Part shown: piece after piece, positions 8,213 to 16,245 of the stretch
Layout of the letters: each line of letters opens with the position of its first letter
Numbering within the stretch: the first letter of the stretch is position 1
Made by a program: the position numbers and the translations under genes
Assembly (NCBI GenBank): GCA_965227875.1
Contig: OZ245783.1
Location: 4,898,001 to 4,962,000, forward strand
Reading direction: 5' to 3'
DNA length: 64,000 nt
Source: G965227875 sp965227875
GTDB taxonomy: Bacteria; Pseudomonadota; Alphaproteobacteria; Rhizobiales; JAJFHC01
Notes under the pieces: generated by a model
Told to the model about the DNA's origin: nothing
Seen by the model: only the letters and a program-made list of their open reading frames with translations
The model's database searches: none

Positions 8213-9409
8213 TCAGTTCAGTCGTTCGACCGCGACCGCGGTGGCCTCGCCACCGCCGATGCAAAGCGACGCCACGCCGCGTTTCAGGTCATGCTTCTCC
8301 ATGGCGGAAAGCAGGGTCACGATGATCCGCGCACCCGATGCACCCACAGGGTGTCCAAGCGCGCAGGCGCCGCCGTGGATATTGACCTTGTCGTGCGGCA
8401 GGTCGAGGTCCCTCATGGCGGCCATGGTCACGACCGCGAAGGCTTCGTTGATCTCGTAGAGGTCGACCTCGTCCTTGGACCATCCCGTCTGCTCGAAGAG
8501 CTTCTTCATCGCTCCGATCGGCGCCGTGGTAAACCAGGCCGGTTCCTGCGCCACGCCGGTCGCGCCGCGAATGGCGGCAAGCGGCGTGATGCCCCTTCTC
8601 TCCGCTTCGGAAAGCCGCATGAGCACGAGCGCGGCGCCACCGTCGGAAATGGAACTCGAATTGGCCGGGGTCACCGTACCGTCCTTGGCGAAGGCCGGAC
8701 GGAGGCTCGGGATCTTGTCGGGTTGCGCGGTGAACGGCTGCTCGTCGGCGGTGATCTCGTTCTCCCCCTTGCGGGTCTTCACCGTCACCGGAACGATCTC
8801 GCTTGCAAAACTGCCGTCCTCGTTGGCGGTCTTCGCCCGCCGCAGGGACTCGATCGCGTAGGCGTCCTGAGCCTCCCGGGTGAACTGGTAGTGCCGTGCA
8901 GTGTCCTCGGCGAAGGTACCCATGAGGCGGCCCTTCTCGAAGGCATCCTCCAGACCGTCGAGGAACATGTGATCCTTGACCTCTCCGTGGCCCAGGCGGA
9001 GACCGCTTCGGACCTTCGGCAGGAGATAAGGCGCGTTGGTCATGCTTTCCATGCCGCCGGCGACGACGGTCTCGCCCGGACGCGCATGCAGCCCGTCATA
9101 GGCCATCATCACGGTCTTCATCCCCGAGCCGCACATCTTGTTGACGGTGGAGCACGGAACCTCTTTCGGAAGGCCGGCCGCGAAGGAAGCCTGGCGGGCG
9201 GGGGCCTGTCCCTGCCCGGCCGGCAACACGCAGCCCATAAGCACCTCGTCCACGTCCGCGGCCTCGACCCCGGCGCGCCCGATCGCGGCCGCGATTGCCG
9301 CGCCGCCAAGCTCAGCTGCCGTCATCGGCGCAAGTTCCCCCTGAAAACCGCCCATGGGCGTGCGGGCCATTCCAACGATGACGACGGGATCGTCAGATTT
9401 TTCGGTCAT
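8213..9409 (-). CDS. Acetyl-CoA C-acetyltransferase (thiolase)
   Basis: 398 aa, the normal length for biosynthetic-type thiolases. The acyl-accepting cysteine is C93 (NKMCGSGMK). The C-terminal catalytic His is H353 (LGHPVGASGAR) and the second Cys is C383 (CIGGGEA). In this setting it should cleave acetoacetyl-CoA, the end product of leucine degradation, to acetyl-CoA. The start at 9409 has an AGGAGAG site upstream; an ATG at 9442 would add eleven residues not expected in the family. It sits 51 bp after ivd and 23 bp before the rhodanese start. Confidence 0.93.
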   Translation of the reverse strand: MTEKSDDPVVIVGMARTPMGGFQGELAPMTAAELGGAAIAAAIGRAGVEAADVDEVLMGCVLPAGQGQAPARQASFAAGLPKEVPCSTVNKMCGSGMKTVMMAYDGLHARPGETVVAGGMESMTNAPYLLPKVRSGLRLGHGEVKDHMFLDGLEDAFEKGRLMGTFAEDTARHYQFTREAQDAYAIESLRRAKTANEDGSFASEIVPVTVKTRKGENEITADEQPFTAQPDKIPSLRPAFAKDGTVTPANSSSISDGGAALVLMRLSEAERRGITPLAAIRGATGVAQEPAWFTTAPIGAMKKLFEQTGWSKDEVDLYEINEAFAVVTMAAMRDLDLPHDKVNIHGGACALGHPVGASGARIIVTLLSAMEKHDLKRGVASLCIGGGEATAVAVERLN

Positions 9410-9460
9410 GTGGTTCTCTCCTGCGTCGGGCGCATCGCGCACAGATGTGTCCGGTCCGGT

Positions 9461-10633
9461 TCAGGCCGTGTCCTTGAACAGTTCGCGGCCGATGAGCATG
9501 CGCCGGATCTCGGACGTACCGGCACCGATCTCGTAGAGTTTCGCGTCGCGCAGCAGGCGGCCCGTCGGCGTATCGTTGATGTAGCCGGTGCCGCCCAGCG
9601 ACTGGATCGCCTCCAGCGTCATCCAGGTCGCCTTCTCGGCCGCATAGAGGATCGCCCCCGCCGCGTCCTTGCGGGAGGTCTGGCCCGCGTCACAAGCCTG
9701 GGCGACGGCATAGACATAGGCCTTGCAGGCATTGTGCGTGGTGTACATGTCGGCGAGCTTGCCCTGCATGAGCTGGAAGGTGCCGATGGGCTGGCCGAAC
9801 TGCTCGCGCTCGTGGACGTAGGGCACCACGATATCCATGCAGGCCTGCATGATACCGAGCGGCCCGCCGGCGAGAACGGCGCGTTCGTAGTCCAGCCCGC
9901 TCATGAGGACGTTCACGCCCCGGCCGAGGCCGCCGACGATGTTCTCCTCCGGCACCTCGCAGTCCTCGAACACAAGCTCGCAGGTGTCGGAACCGCGCAT
10001 GCCGAGCTTGTCGAGTTTCTGGGCGGTGGAGAACCCCTTGAAGTCCTTCTCGACGATGAAGGTGGTGATGCCCTTGGGCCCTGCGTCCGGATCCGTCTTG
10101 GCATAGACGAGCAGCGTGTCGGCCACGGGACCGTTCGTGATCCACATCTTGTTGCCGTTGAGGATGTAGAGGTCGCCTTTCTTTTCGGCACGGAGTTTCA
10201 TGCCGACGACGTCTGAGCCGGCCCCGGGCTCGGACATGGCGAGAGAACCCACGTGTTCGCCCGACATCAGCTTGGGCAGGTATTTCCGTTTCTGCTCCTC
10301 GGTACCGTTGCGGCGCAACTGGTTGATGCAGAGATTCGAGTGCGCACCGTAGGAAAGCCCGACGCTCGCCGAACCGCGGCTGACCTCCTCCATGGCGATC
10401 ACGTGTTCAAGATAGCCCATGCCGGACCCGCCATACTCCTCCTCGACCGTGATGCCGTGCAGGCCAAGTTCGCCCAGCATGGGCCACAGGTCGCGCGGGA
10501 ACGTGTTGCTGCGGTCGATCTCGTCCGCCCTCGGCGAAATGTGATCGGCGGTGAAGGAGCGAACCGTGTCGCGCAACATTTCTGCGGTGTCGCCGAGACG
10601 GAAATCGAGGCTGGGATAGTCGTTGGGGATCAT
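9461..10633 (-). CDS. ivd: Isovaleryl-CoA dehydrogenase
   Basis: 390 aa acyl-CoA dehydrogenase. N-terminal helical domain, middle beta domain (LAMSEPGAGSDV, KMWITNG) and C-terminal helical domain ending with the EIGAGTSEIRRMLIGREL flavin-site segment. The catalytic base is E250 in SGLDYERAVLAGGP, the position typical of isovaleryl-CoA dehydrogenase rather than short-chain enzymes, where it lies near residue 370. It oxidises isovaleryl-CoA to 3-methylcrotonyl-CoA and passes electrons to ETF. The operon context with MCC supports the substrate. Confidence 0.95.
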   Translation of the reverse strand: MIPNDYPSLDFRLGDTAEMLRDTVRSFTADHISPRADEIDRSNTFPRDLWPMLGELGLHGITVEEEYGGSGMGYLEHVIAMEEVSRGSASVGLSYGAHSNLCINQLRRNGTEEQKRKYLPKLMSGEHVGSLAMSEPGAGSDVVGMKLRAEKKGDLYILNGNKMWITNGPVADTLLVYAKTDPDAGPKGITTFIVEKDFKGFSTAQKLDKLGMRGSDTCELVFEDCEVPEENIVGGLGRGVNVLMSGLDYERAVLAGGPLGIMQACMDIVVPYVHEREQFGQPIGTFQLMQGKLADMYTTHNACKAYVYAVAQACDAGQTSRKDAAGAILYAAEKATWMTLEAIQSLGGTGYINDTPTGRLLRDAKLYEIGAGTSEIRRMLIGRELFKDTA

Positions 10634-10690
10634 GTGTCAGAGCCGTTTCATCTGTTCGTTCGTTACTGTGTCCGTATTTCCCGGTGGCGA

Positions 10691-11173
10691 TCAACCGATA
10701 TCCTGCGTGAGGCGGTGTCCGGCGGGATGATCGCTGCGGTCGTGCAGGGCCATGAAGGTTCCGAGCATCGTCGCGCATGGTTTTTCCACGCCGTCTTCCT
10801 CCACGCTGACATCGGAACGGCAGACGATCAGCGTCCGGCCGGACCGCACGACCTCTCCGCGCGCGATGAGGCGTTCGCCCCGGGCCGGCGCGACGAGATT
10901 GAGCTTGTATTCCACCGTGAGGATCGAGTCGCTCGCCCCGAGAAGGCTGAAGGCCGCGTATCCGCCCGCATTGTCGGCCACGGTGCCGACCACACCTCCG
11001 TGAAAGAAGCCGTGCTGCTGGCAAAGACCGGGATCGCGGTCGAGGTCGATCCGCACGCGGCCGGGCTCGACCTGCGTCAGCCGCGCGCCGATCGTCTTCA
11101 TGAATGACTGGCGGTCGAAGCTGCCCGCCGTGCGCTCCCGGAACTCCGGATTTCTCGGCTGGAAGGTCGTCAT
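10691..11173 (-). CDS. PaaI-like hotdog-fold thioesterase
   Basis: 160 aa. Hotdog fold with the HGGVVGTVADNAGG segment (58-71): H58-G-G and D67 match the active-site helix of PaaI-type acyl-CoA thioesterases. The last 20 residues are outside the domain and low in complexity. The ATG at 11173 overlaps the regulator stop as ATGA, so it is coupled to liuR. It may release CoA from accumulated intermediates or aberrant acyl-CoAs when the pathway stalls (inference). The preferred acyl group cannot be read from sequence. Confidence 0.87.
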   Translation of the reverse strand: MTTFQPRNPEFRERTAGSFDRQSFMKTIGARLTQVEPGRVRIDLDRDPGLCQQHGFFHGGVVGTVADNAGGYAAFSLLGASDSILTVEYKLNLVAPARGERLIARGEVVRSGRTLIVCRSDVSVEEDGVEKPCATMLGTFMALHDRSDHPAGHRLTQDIG

Positions 11174-11580
11174 GACCCGTTCTCCCCTGCCAGTTCGGAG
11201 AGGCGGGCGAGACACTTGGACTCCACATCGTCGAGCTCGGCCAGGGTCTGCTCGATGTCGCGCTGCTTCTGGTGCAGCTGCGCGCGGCGATCCGCGATCC
11301 TGTCGACGAGCAAGCGGAGCTGCCCCCCTTCCCCCGGCTCGGCATCGTACATATCGATGATTTCGCGGATCTCGGCCAGGCTGAGACCGAGGCGCTTGCC
11401 CCTCAGGATCAGCTTGAGCCTCGTACGCTGGCTCGGCGGGAAAAGCCTGTTCCGTCCCTCGCGGACCGGAAACAGCATGCCCTCGTCCTCGTAGAACCGG
11501 ACCGTCCGCGTGGATATGCCGAATTCGCGCGTCAACTCCGTGATCGTATGGAGCTTCTGGCCTTCCATCGTGTCCGTCAT
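11170..11580 (-). CDS. liuR: MerR-family regulator, LiuR-like
   Basis: 136 aa from the chosen ATG. N-terminal winged helix at about 10-75 with the MerR landmark TRTVRFYEDEGML, followed by a coiled-coil helix (about 85-130) for dimerisation. There is no cysteine cluster for metal sensing. MerR regulators of this type (LiuR) control leucine and branched-chain degradation genes in proteobacteria, and this one heads exactly such an operon. The ORF stays open to an ATG at 11643, but that codon abuts the operator and promoter, so 11580 (or MEGQ at 11568) is preferred. Confidence 0.88.
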   Translation of the reverse strand: MTDTMEGQKLHTITELTREFGISTRTVRFYEDEGMLFPVREGRNRLFPPSQRTRLKLILRGKRLGLSLAEIREIIDMYDAEPGEGGQLRLLVDRIADRRAQLHQKQRDIEQTLAELDDVESKCLARLSELAGENGS

Positions 11581-11644
11581 GCTGGCAATCGTTAGTCCCG
11601 TGAAGCGCGACCCCTGCGCCGCAGCGGCAGAGCTGCATCTCATA

Positions 11645-11665
11645 TTACGTTTACGTAAAAGTCAA
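11645..11665 (-). promoter_or_regulatory. LiuR-type operator overlapping the leucine-degradation promoter
   Basis: A perfect inverted repeat TTACGT-TT-ACGTAA occupies 11645-11658. Directly next to it, on the minus strand, is a -35-like TTGACT (11660-11665). The operator therefore fills the promoter spacer, the place where MerR-family regulators bind. It lies 65-78 bp upstream of the chosen liuR start. The sequence resembles my memory of the proteobacterial LiuR motif. The -10 element is not clear (TATGAG or a longer-spaced hexamer). Confidence 0.7.
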
Positions 11666-11666
11666 T

Positions 11667-11688
11667 AAAAAGACGCGCGCCCTCGTCT
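11667..11688 (-). terminator. Probable intrinsic terminator of mgtE
   Basis: On the minus strand a short hairpin (AGACG/CGTCT, 8-nt loop) is followed by five T residues, 12 nt after the mgtE stop codon. The stem is short, so efficiency may be modest. Its T-run ends one base before the -35 of the liuR promoter. Confidence 0.5.
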
Positions 11689-11699
11689 CGGGTCGGCGG

Positions 11700-13079
11700 T
11701 CAGACCAGCCAGATCGCCGCCAGTCCGAGAAACGCGAAAAAGCCGACGACGTCGGTCACCGTGGTGACGAAAACGCTCGAGGCGACCGCCGGGTCGATCT
11801 CGAACTGGTCGAGCACCAGGGGAATGACGATCCCCGAGAGGCCCGCCACGAGCATGTTGACCACCATGGCCGCCGCGATCACGAGTCCGAGTTGCGGCAT
11901 GCCGAACCAGACATAGGCCACCGCCCCCATGATCACGGCGAAAATGACGCCGTTCAGGAACCCGACGAGCGTTTCCCTGGTGATCATGCGCATGGCGTTG
12001 ATCAGCACTAGCTCGCGGGTGGCGATCGAGCGCACGGCGACCGTCATCGTCTGGGTCCCGGCATTGCCGCCCATGGAGGCCACGATCGGCATCAGCACGG
12101 CGAGCGCGACCATCTGCTCGATGGTCGCGTCAAACAGCCCGATGACAAGCGACGCGAGAACCGCCGTGGCGAGATTGACGAGCAGCCAGACGAACCGGTT
12201 GCGGGTCGTGCGCAGAACCGTGTCGGCGATGCCCTCGTCACCGACACCCCCCAGGCGCGCCATGTCCTCGTGGGCTTCCTCCTGGATGACGTCGACCACG
12301 TCGTCGATGGTGATGACGCCGACCAGTCTCTGGTTTTCGTCGACCACCGCCGCCGACACGAGGTTGTAGCGCTCGAACAGATTGGCCACCTCCTCCTGGT
12401 CGCGTTCGACCGGGATCAGGGTCTGGTCCTCGTCCATGACGTCCTCGACCATCACGTCACGCTTGGTCCGAAGTATCCGGCTGACGGGAATCGTGCCGAC
12501 GAGGTGGAAGGTCGGGTCGACCACGAAGATCTCGAAAAAACTGTTCGGCAGGTCCTCGGCCGTGCGCATGTAGTCGATAGTCTGCCCGACCGACCAGTAT
12601 GGCGGCACCGCGACCACGTCGGACTGCATGAGGCGGCCGGCACTGTCTTCCGGAAAGTCGAGGCTGCGCAGAACGACCGCGCGCTCGACTTCCGGCACCT
12701 TCGAGAGAACGTCCTCGCGTTCGGAGTCCTTCAGGTCTTCCAGCAGATAGACCGCGTCGTCGGTATCCAGTTCCTGGACGGCCTCGGCGAGGGTTTCGTT
12801 GGGCAGGACCTCGAGAACCTCGTCGCGCACCGACTCCTCGAGTTCGGTGAGGACGGCGTAGTTGAGTTCGGTTCCCAGCGTCGAGACGAATTTCTCGCGC
12901 TTGTCGGCGGGCAGCAGCTCGATCAGGTCCGCCAGATCGGCTTCATGCAGGTCGTAGGTGAGCTCCCGAAGCGGCGCCAGGTCGCCCGCATCGATCGCCT
13001 CGGTGATGGCATCGAGGAAAAACGCGGAGATCTCGTCGTCTTCGTCGCGAATCGTAAGAAGTTCAGCCGCTTCCGCCAT
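11700..13079 (-). CDS. mgtE: Magnesium transporter MgtE
   Basis: 459 aa. Cytosolic N domain of acidic helical repeats (about 15-140), two CBS domains (about 145-265) that sense intracellular Mg, then a five-helix membrane domain from about 295. The ion-pathway signature GGNAGTQT is at 337-344. MgtE is a Mg-gated channel in the inner membrane. The rich acidic surface of the N and CBS domains, needed for Mg sensing, is visible. Apparently monocistronic: a hairpin follows its stop and a tRNA lies upstream. It has a normal family length. Confidence 0.96.
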   Translation of the reverse strand: MAEAAELLTIRDEDDEISAFFLDAITEAIDAGDLAPLRELTYDLHEADLADLIELLPADKREKFVSTLGTELNYAVLTELEESVRDEVLEVLPNETLAEAVQELDTDDAVYLLEDLKDSEREDVLSKVPEVERAVVLRSLDFPEDSAGRLMQSDVVAVPPYWSVGQTIDYMRTAEDLPNSFFEIFVVDPTFHLVGTIPVSRILRTKRDVMVEDVMDEDQTLIPVERDQEEVANLFERYNLVSAAVVDENQRLVGVITIDDVVDVIQEEAHEDMARLGGVGDEGIADTVLRTTRNRFVWLLVNLATAVLASLVIGLFDATIEQMVALAVLMPIVASMGGNAGTQTMTVAVRSIATRELVLINAMRMITRETLVGFLNGVIFAVIMGAVAYVWFGMPQLGLVIAAAMVVNMLVAGLSGIVIPLVLDQFEIDPAVASSVFVTTVTDVVGFFAFLGLAAIWLV

Positions 13080-13280
13080 GCCGCACCTGTACCTGCCTGT
13101 CTCGGGCGATGCACCCTAAGTGTTTCAGTTATAGGCTCTATGACGGGACTGTGAAACGCGGATTCGAAGGCGCAGGACATTCCGTCGCCGCCGCGATGGA
13201 TGCGCGCGAACATGCGGGCGGAATGCAAGGAGGATGGCCTCTTTGCATTCGCCGGCATATTCGAAATTCAGGAAGTCGAT

Positions 13281-13367
13281 TGGTGCGGTCGAGAAGACTC
13301 GAACTTCCACCCCATTTCTGGGACAGCGACCTCAACGCTGCGCGTCTACCAATTCCGCCACGACCGC
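13281..13367 (-). tRNA. tRNA-Leu (anticodon GAG)
   Basis: 87 nt including an encoded CCA end. Acceptor stem GCGGTCG/CGACCGC, a D-arm with GGTAGAC, anticodon stem-loop CAGCG-TTGAGGT-CGCTG reading GAG, a class II long variable arm, and a T-arm with GTTCGAGTC. It stands alone between mgtE and fliN. No integrase or duplicated tRNA end nearby. Confidence 0.95.
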
Positions 13368-13451
13368 ACGTGTTCGATTGGTGCGCCGGATGTATCAAAT
13401 CCTGCGGCAGCGAACAAGCCTTCTGTGACGTCTTGTTGGCTTAAAAGACAA

Positions 13452-13694
13452 CTATCTTTCGGCCGCACCGCTTTTGAGGGTTTCCGAGATCTCCACGGTG
13501 ATCTTGTCGTCGCTGACGACGACCTCTCCGATCGCCACGGGCACGTTGTTGGCAAGGACGTGAACCCTGTCGTCCTCTTCGGTCTCGAGTTCGATGACCG
13601 CGCCGCGGCCCATCCGCAGCAACTGCTGGATCGGCATGCGCGCACGGCCGAGCACGACCGCTATCTCTACGGAAACACCACCGACACTGTTCAC
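13452..13694 (-). CDS. fliN: FliN/SpoA-type flagellar motor switch protein
   Basis: 80 aa, about the size of a bare SpoA domain. The segment VLGRARMPIQQLLRMGRGAVIEL and the following VLANNVPVAIGEVVV match the C-terminal domain of FliN, a C-ring component that binds FliM/FliG and CheY. It starts at a GTG preceded by a good GGAGGTC site. No other flagellar gene is in the window, so this is a stand-alone copy. It could be the cell's only FliN, or an extra SpoA protein serving a secretion or other C-ring. Confidence 0.82.
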   Translation of the reverse strand: MNSVGGVSVEIAVVLGRARMPIQQLLRMGRGAVIELETEEDDRVHVLANNVPVAIGEVVVSDDKITVEISETLKSGAAER

Positions 13695-13921
13695 GGACGA
13701 CCTCCACGCAAACCGGCATCATGACCACGGAACCATCAGTCCCTCACGATGCGCCACTACACTCTGGATAGCCGGTTTATGGTTACCACCCCGTTAAAGC
13801 GCCCGGGCCGAAGACCTCGGCATTGCTTGGTGCGGCGTTTGGACTATTCTGTTCGGCAAGGGGTGCGCGGCGCCATACCCGAGGTCGACGCTCCCTTCCA
13901 GAAGTACGCTCCGGATCAGGC

Positions 13922-14665
13922 ATGGACAGCATCGCGAACACGGACAAGGCGCGCGGCGGCGCCGCGGCGCCCTTTCTGAGCCGGCACGGAGACGATGCCG
14001 TCGAATGGCGGGTGTCGGATAGCCTCGTGCCGTATGACGAGGCCGTCACCGCGATGGAGGCCCGCGCCCGCGCGATCGCCGACGGCGAGGCAAGAGAACT
14101 CGTCTGGCTTCTCGAGCACCCCCCTCTCTACACGGCGGGAACGAGCGCTGACCCCGCAGACCTCGTCGACCCCGACCGGTTTCCCGTGTTCTCCGCCGGG
14201 CGCGGCGGCCAGTTCACCTACCACGGTCCCGGCCAGAGGGTGGCTTACGTCATGCTCGACCTGAAGCGCCGCCGGCCGGACGTGCGCGCGTTCGTCGCCG
14301 TGCTGGAAAACTGGATCATCGATACCCTGGACAGCTTCAATGTCAGGGGCGAGCGGCGTGAGGATCGTGTCGGCGTCTGGGTCCGGCGCCCGGAACTCGG
14401 GCCGGAGCGCGAGGACAAGATCGCGGCCATCGGGATACGCATCCGGAAATGGGTGTCCTTCCACGGCATCAGCCTGAACGTGGACCCGGACCTCACCCAT
14501 TTCGACGGGATCGTGCCGTGCGGCGTGCGCGAGCACGGCGTGACCAGTCTTGTCGACCTGGGCCTGCCGGTGACGATGCCGGATGCGGACCTGGCGCTGA
14601 AGTCCGCCTTCGAGCGCCACTTCGGGCCTGTTGCTTCAGTCGAAAACGTCCGCACGGGACCCTGA
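13922..14665 (+). CDS. lipB: Octanoyltransferase LipB
   Basis: 247 aa. Transfers octanoyl from acyl carrier protein to lipoyl domains, the first step of lipoate synthesis. Visible motifs are RGGQFTYHGPGQ (94-105), the catalytic lysine K166 in KIAAIGIR, SFHGISLNV, and the nucleophile C200 in GIVPCGVREHGVTS. One of the few plus-strand genes here. It is divergent from fliN and its last 30 bp overlap the convergent DUF805 gene. The start at 13922 gives the usual N-terminus; an open stretch to 13823 would add 33 unlikely residues. Confidence 0.94.
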   Translation: MDSIANTDKARGGAAAPFLSRHGDDAVEWRVSDSLVPYDEAVTAMEARARAIADGEARELVWLLEHPPLYTAGTSADPADLVDPDRFPVFSAGRGGQFTYHGPGQRVAYVMLDLKRRRPDVRAFVAVLENWIIDTLDSFNVRGERREDRVGVWVRRPELGPEREDKIAAIGIRIRKWVSFHGISLNVDPDLTHFDGIVPCGVREHGVTSLVDLGLPVTMPDADLALKSAFERHFGPVASVENVRTGP

Positions 14666-15010
14666 CCCGAGTGGGTCCGGTCCGTAGTCGTTCGGACCGT
14701 CCGTCCCCTTGAGGATGCCCAGATCGATCAGCGCCCACAATGCGCCGACGAGCGGCACGAGCAGCAGCAGGCACCACCAGCCCGACTTGCCGCGGTCGTG
14801 GCATCTTTTCACGTAGATGGCGACCATCGGATAGAGATAGACCAGCGTCACCAGCGCGGTCAGCATCACCGCAGTGTTGCTGCCGGGAAAGGCCATGGAG
14901 ATGATGACCTGCACGCCCAGGTTGACGATGCCGAGGACGATCAGCCCGATCCAGAACGGCTTGCGATTGATCCGTCCGTCAAACGACAGGTAGAGACGTT
15001 TCCAGTCCAT
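14636..15010 (-). CDS. DUF805 small membrane protein, copy 1
   Basis: 124 aa. DUF805 family with the signature N-terminus DWKRLYLSFDGRINRKPFW, then three or four membrane segments, a conserved cytoplasmic KRCHDRGKSGWW segment and a short C-terminal tail ending DPLGSGSRADVFD. Start preceded by a G-rich ribosome site. A close paralogue lies immediately upstream with the same ends, so this is a tandem duplication. The 3' end overlaps lipB tail to tail by 30 bp. Function of the family is unknown. Confidence 0.85.
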   Translation of the reverse strand: MDWKRLYLSFDGRINRKPFWIGLIVLGIVNLGVQVIISMAFPGSNTAVMLTALVTLVYLYPMVAIYVKRCHDRGKSGWWCLLLLVPLVGALWALIDLGILKGTDGPNDYGPDPLGSGSRADVFD

Positions 15011-15079
15011 GTGCCCCCCGGCTATCTCGCGACCACGTACGCGCCCGGGTTGCCGCCGGGCGGTACGAGTGGCTGGATA

Positions 15080-15439
15080 TCAGTCGAATACGTCCGCGCG
15101 TGCGCCGTCGCCGAGCGGGTCCGGACCGTAGTCGTTTGGTCCGGGCGTGCCCTTGAGAATGCCCAGATCGACGATGGCCCAGATCAGGCCGACGATCGGA
15201 ATGATCAGCAGCAGACACCACCAGCCCGACTTGCCGCGGTCATGGCACCGCTTCACATAGACCGCGAGACCCGGATAGATCAGGGCCAGCGACAGCAGGA
15301 TCCCCAGGATCCCGTCGCCGAAAATGGCCGCGATGATGATGTTGAGGACAAACAGGATAATGACGCCGATCCAGAACGGCTGCCTGTTGATACGTCCGTC
15401 GAACGCCAGAAACAGTCTCTTCCAATCCATCTGATCCAT
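15080..15439 (-). CDS. DUF805 small membrane protein, copy 2
   Basis: About 119 aa, paralogue of the next gene downstream. The two share MDWKRL, FDGRIN, the KRCHDRGKSGWWCLLL block and the tail PNDYGPDPLG, while the membrane segments between differ a lot. That pattern shows purifying selection on the cytoplasmic loop and ends. ATGs at 15439 and 15430 are both possible; the second matches the paralogue's start exactly. Unknown function. Confidence 0.83.
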   Translation of the reverse strand: MDQMDWKRLFLAFDGRINRQPFWIGVIILFVLNIIIAAIFGDGILGILLSLALIYPGLAVYVKRCHDRGKSGWWCLLLIIPIVGLIWAIVDLGILKGTPGPNDYGPDPLGDGARADVFD

Positions 15440-15546
15440 TTGGAATCTTCCCGTCTTAGTGTCGCCACCCAACGCACGACTCGCTATCGCGCGACAGCGT
15501 AGCGCCATCGACGCGGAAAAACAAAGGTCTGAAAAGGAATTGCGAC

Positions 15547-15804
15547 TCAGTCAGGCAGGCCGAGCGCGCCGCCGTCGAGCAATTCAGGAGGACAGCGCCG
15601 GCGACGGCGGATGGCGAGCATCTGCTGGCCGAGACGCGAGACGATGCTGCTGGCTGTCCCCTGCAGCAAGAACGGGAATATGGCGTGAACGAGGCAGCTC
15701 AGGGCCGCGAGACACAACAGGCCGGCAAATCCCGCTGTCCGGGCGAAATGCTGAAAATAGGACTCTCCGGTCGTTCCGGGATGATCGGTGAAGATCCGTT
15801 CCAT
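15547..15804 (-). CDS. DUF6356 family small membrane protein, copy 1
   Basis: 85 aa. N-terminal HPGTTGESYFQHF corresponds to the family pattern HPxxxGExYxxH. One hydrophobic hairpin follows (about 26-50, LLCLAALSCLVHAIFPFLL), and then a basic tail (RRRRR). It has a paralogue immediately upstream. DUF6356 proteins are short alphaproteobacterial membrane proteins without known function. The C-terminal tail is unrelated to its paralogue. Confidence 0.78.
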   Translation of the reverse strand: MERIFTDHPGTTGESYFQHFARTAGFAGLLCLAALSCLVHAIFPFLLQGTASSIVSRLGQQMLAIRRRRRCPPELLDGGALGLPD

Positions 15805-15886
15805 GGTCTCGCTCCTGGCTCAGCCTGCCGGCCAGTCTGGGCGATCATGGTTAGCGAAGCGTTAACCGGAACCCCGGCGGCCCGGG

Positions 15887-16141
15887 TCAGGCCGCCGCTT
15901 CCTTTGCTCCAGGGACAGGGTCGGCCGTCGCGGACAGCGCCTTGCGGTTCACGATCATCCGGTCATGCAGGCGGCCTATGATCCGGCTGCCCGTACGCTC
16001 GAAGAGAAACGGCAGAACCGCATGAACCAGGCAGACCAGCGCACCCGCCCCCATCCAGAATCCGAAGCCGGCGGCATGACGCAAGTGCTGCAGGTAGCTC
16101 TCCCCGACGGTTTCCGGGTGCGCGAGAAACGGGTTCTTCAT
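15887..16141 (-). CDS. DUF6356 family small membrane protein, copy 2
   Basis: 84 aa. Begins MKNPFLAHPETVGESYLQHL, again the HPxxxGExYxxH pattern, then a hydrophobic hairpin ending CLVHAVLPFLFERTGSRI, very like copy 1. The ORF is open to 16222, but the family N-terminus fixes the ATG at 16141. It is divergent from the Lrp-family gene, sharing a 129-bp AT-rich intergenic region. Possibly regulated by that protein (inference). Confidence 0.8.
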   Translation of the reverse strand: MKNPFLAHPETVGESYLQHLRHAAGFGFWMGAGALVCLVHAVLPFLFERTGSRIIGRLHDRMIVNRKALSATADPVPGAKEAAA

Positions 16142-16198
16142 GTGCTGACCTCCGGTCGGTGCGTTTAAGATCGGGAGACCATACTTGCTAACTGGCGG

Positions 16199-16245
16199 AA
16201 TTTTCTTGCTATCTTTCCGCACATTAGGTCAAAAATTGGAAAATT
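16199..16245. promoter_or_regulatory. AT-rich divergent control region with AATTTTC/GAAAATT repeat
   Basis: The 129 bp between the DUF6356 gene and the Lrp-family gene are distinctly AT-rich from 16196 to 16260, unlike the GC-rich surroundings. AATTTTC at 16199-16205 and GAAAATT at 16239-16245 form an inverted pair about 40 bp apart centre to centre, roughly four helical turns. This fits autoregulation by an Lrp-type octamer, but no classical Lrp consensus is seen. Confidence 0.4.

Noticed and set aside
13080..13280. Small gene between mgtE and tRNA-Leu
   Set aside because: Short open frames exist on both strands, but none has a ribosome site, a signal or a family feature.
13281..13367. Integration site at tRNA-Leu or the other tRNAs
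   Set aside because: No integrase, no repeated tRNA 3' end and no foreign-looking DNA next to any of the four tRNAs.
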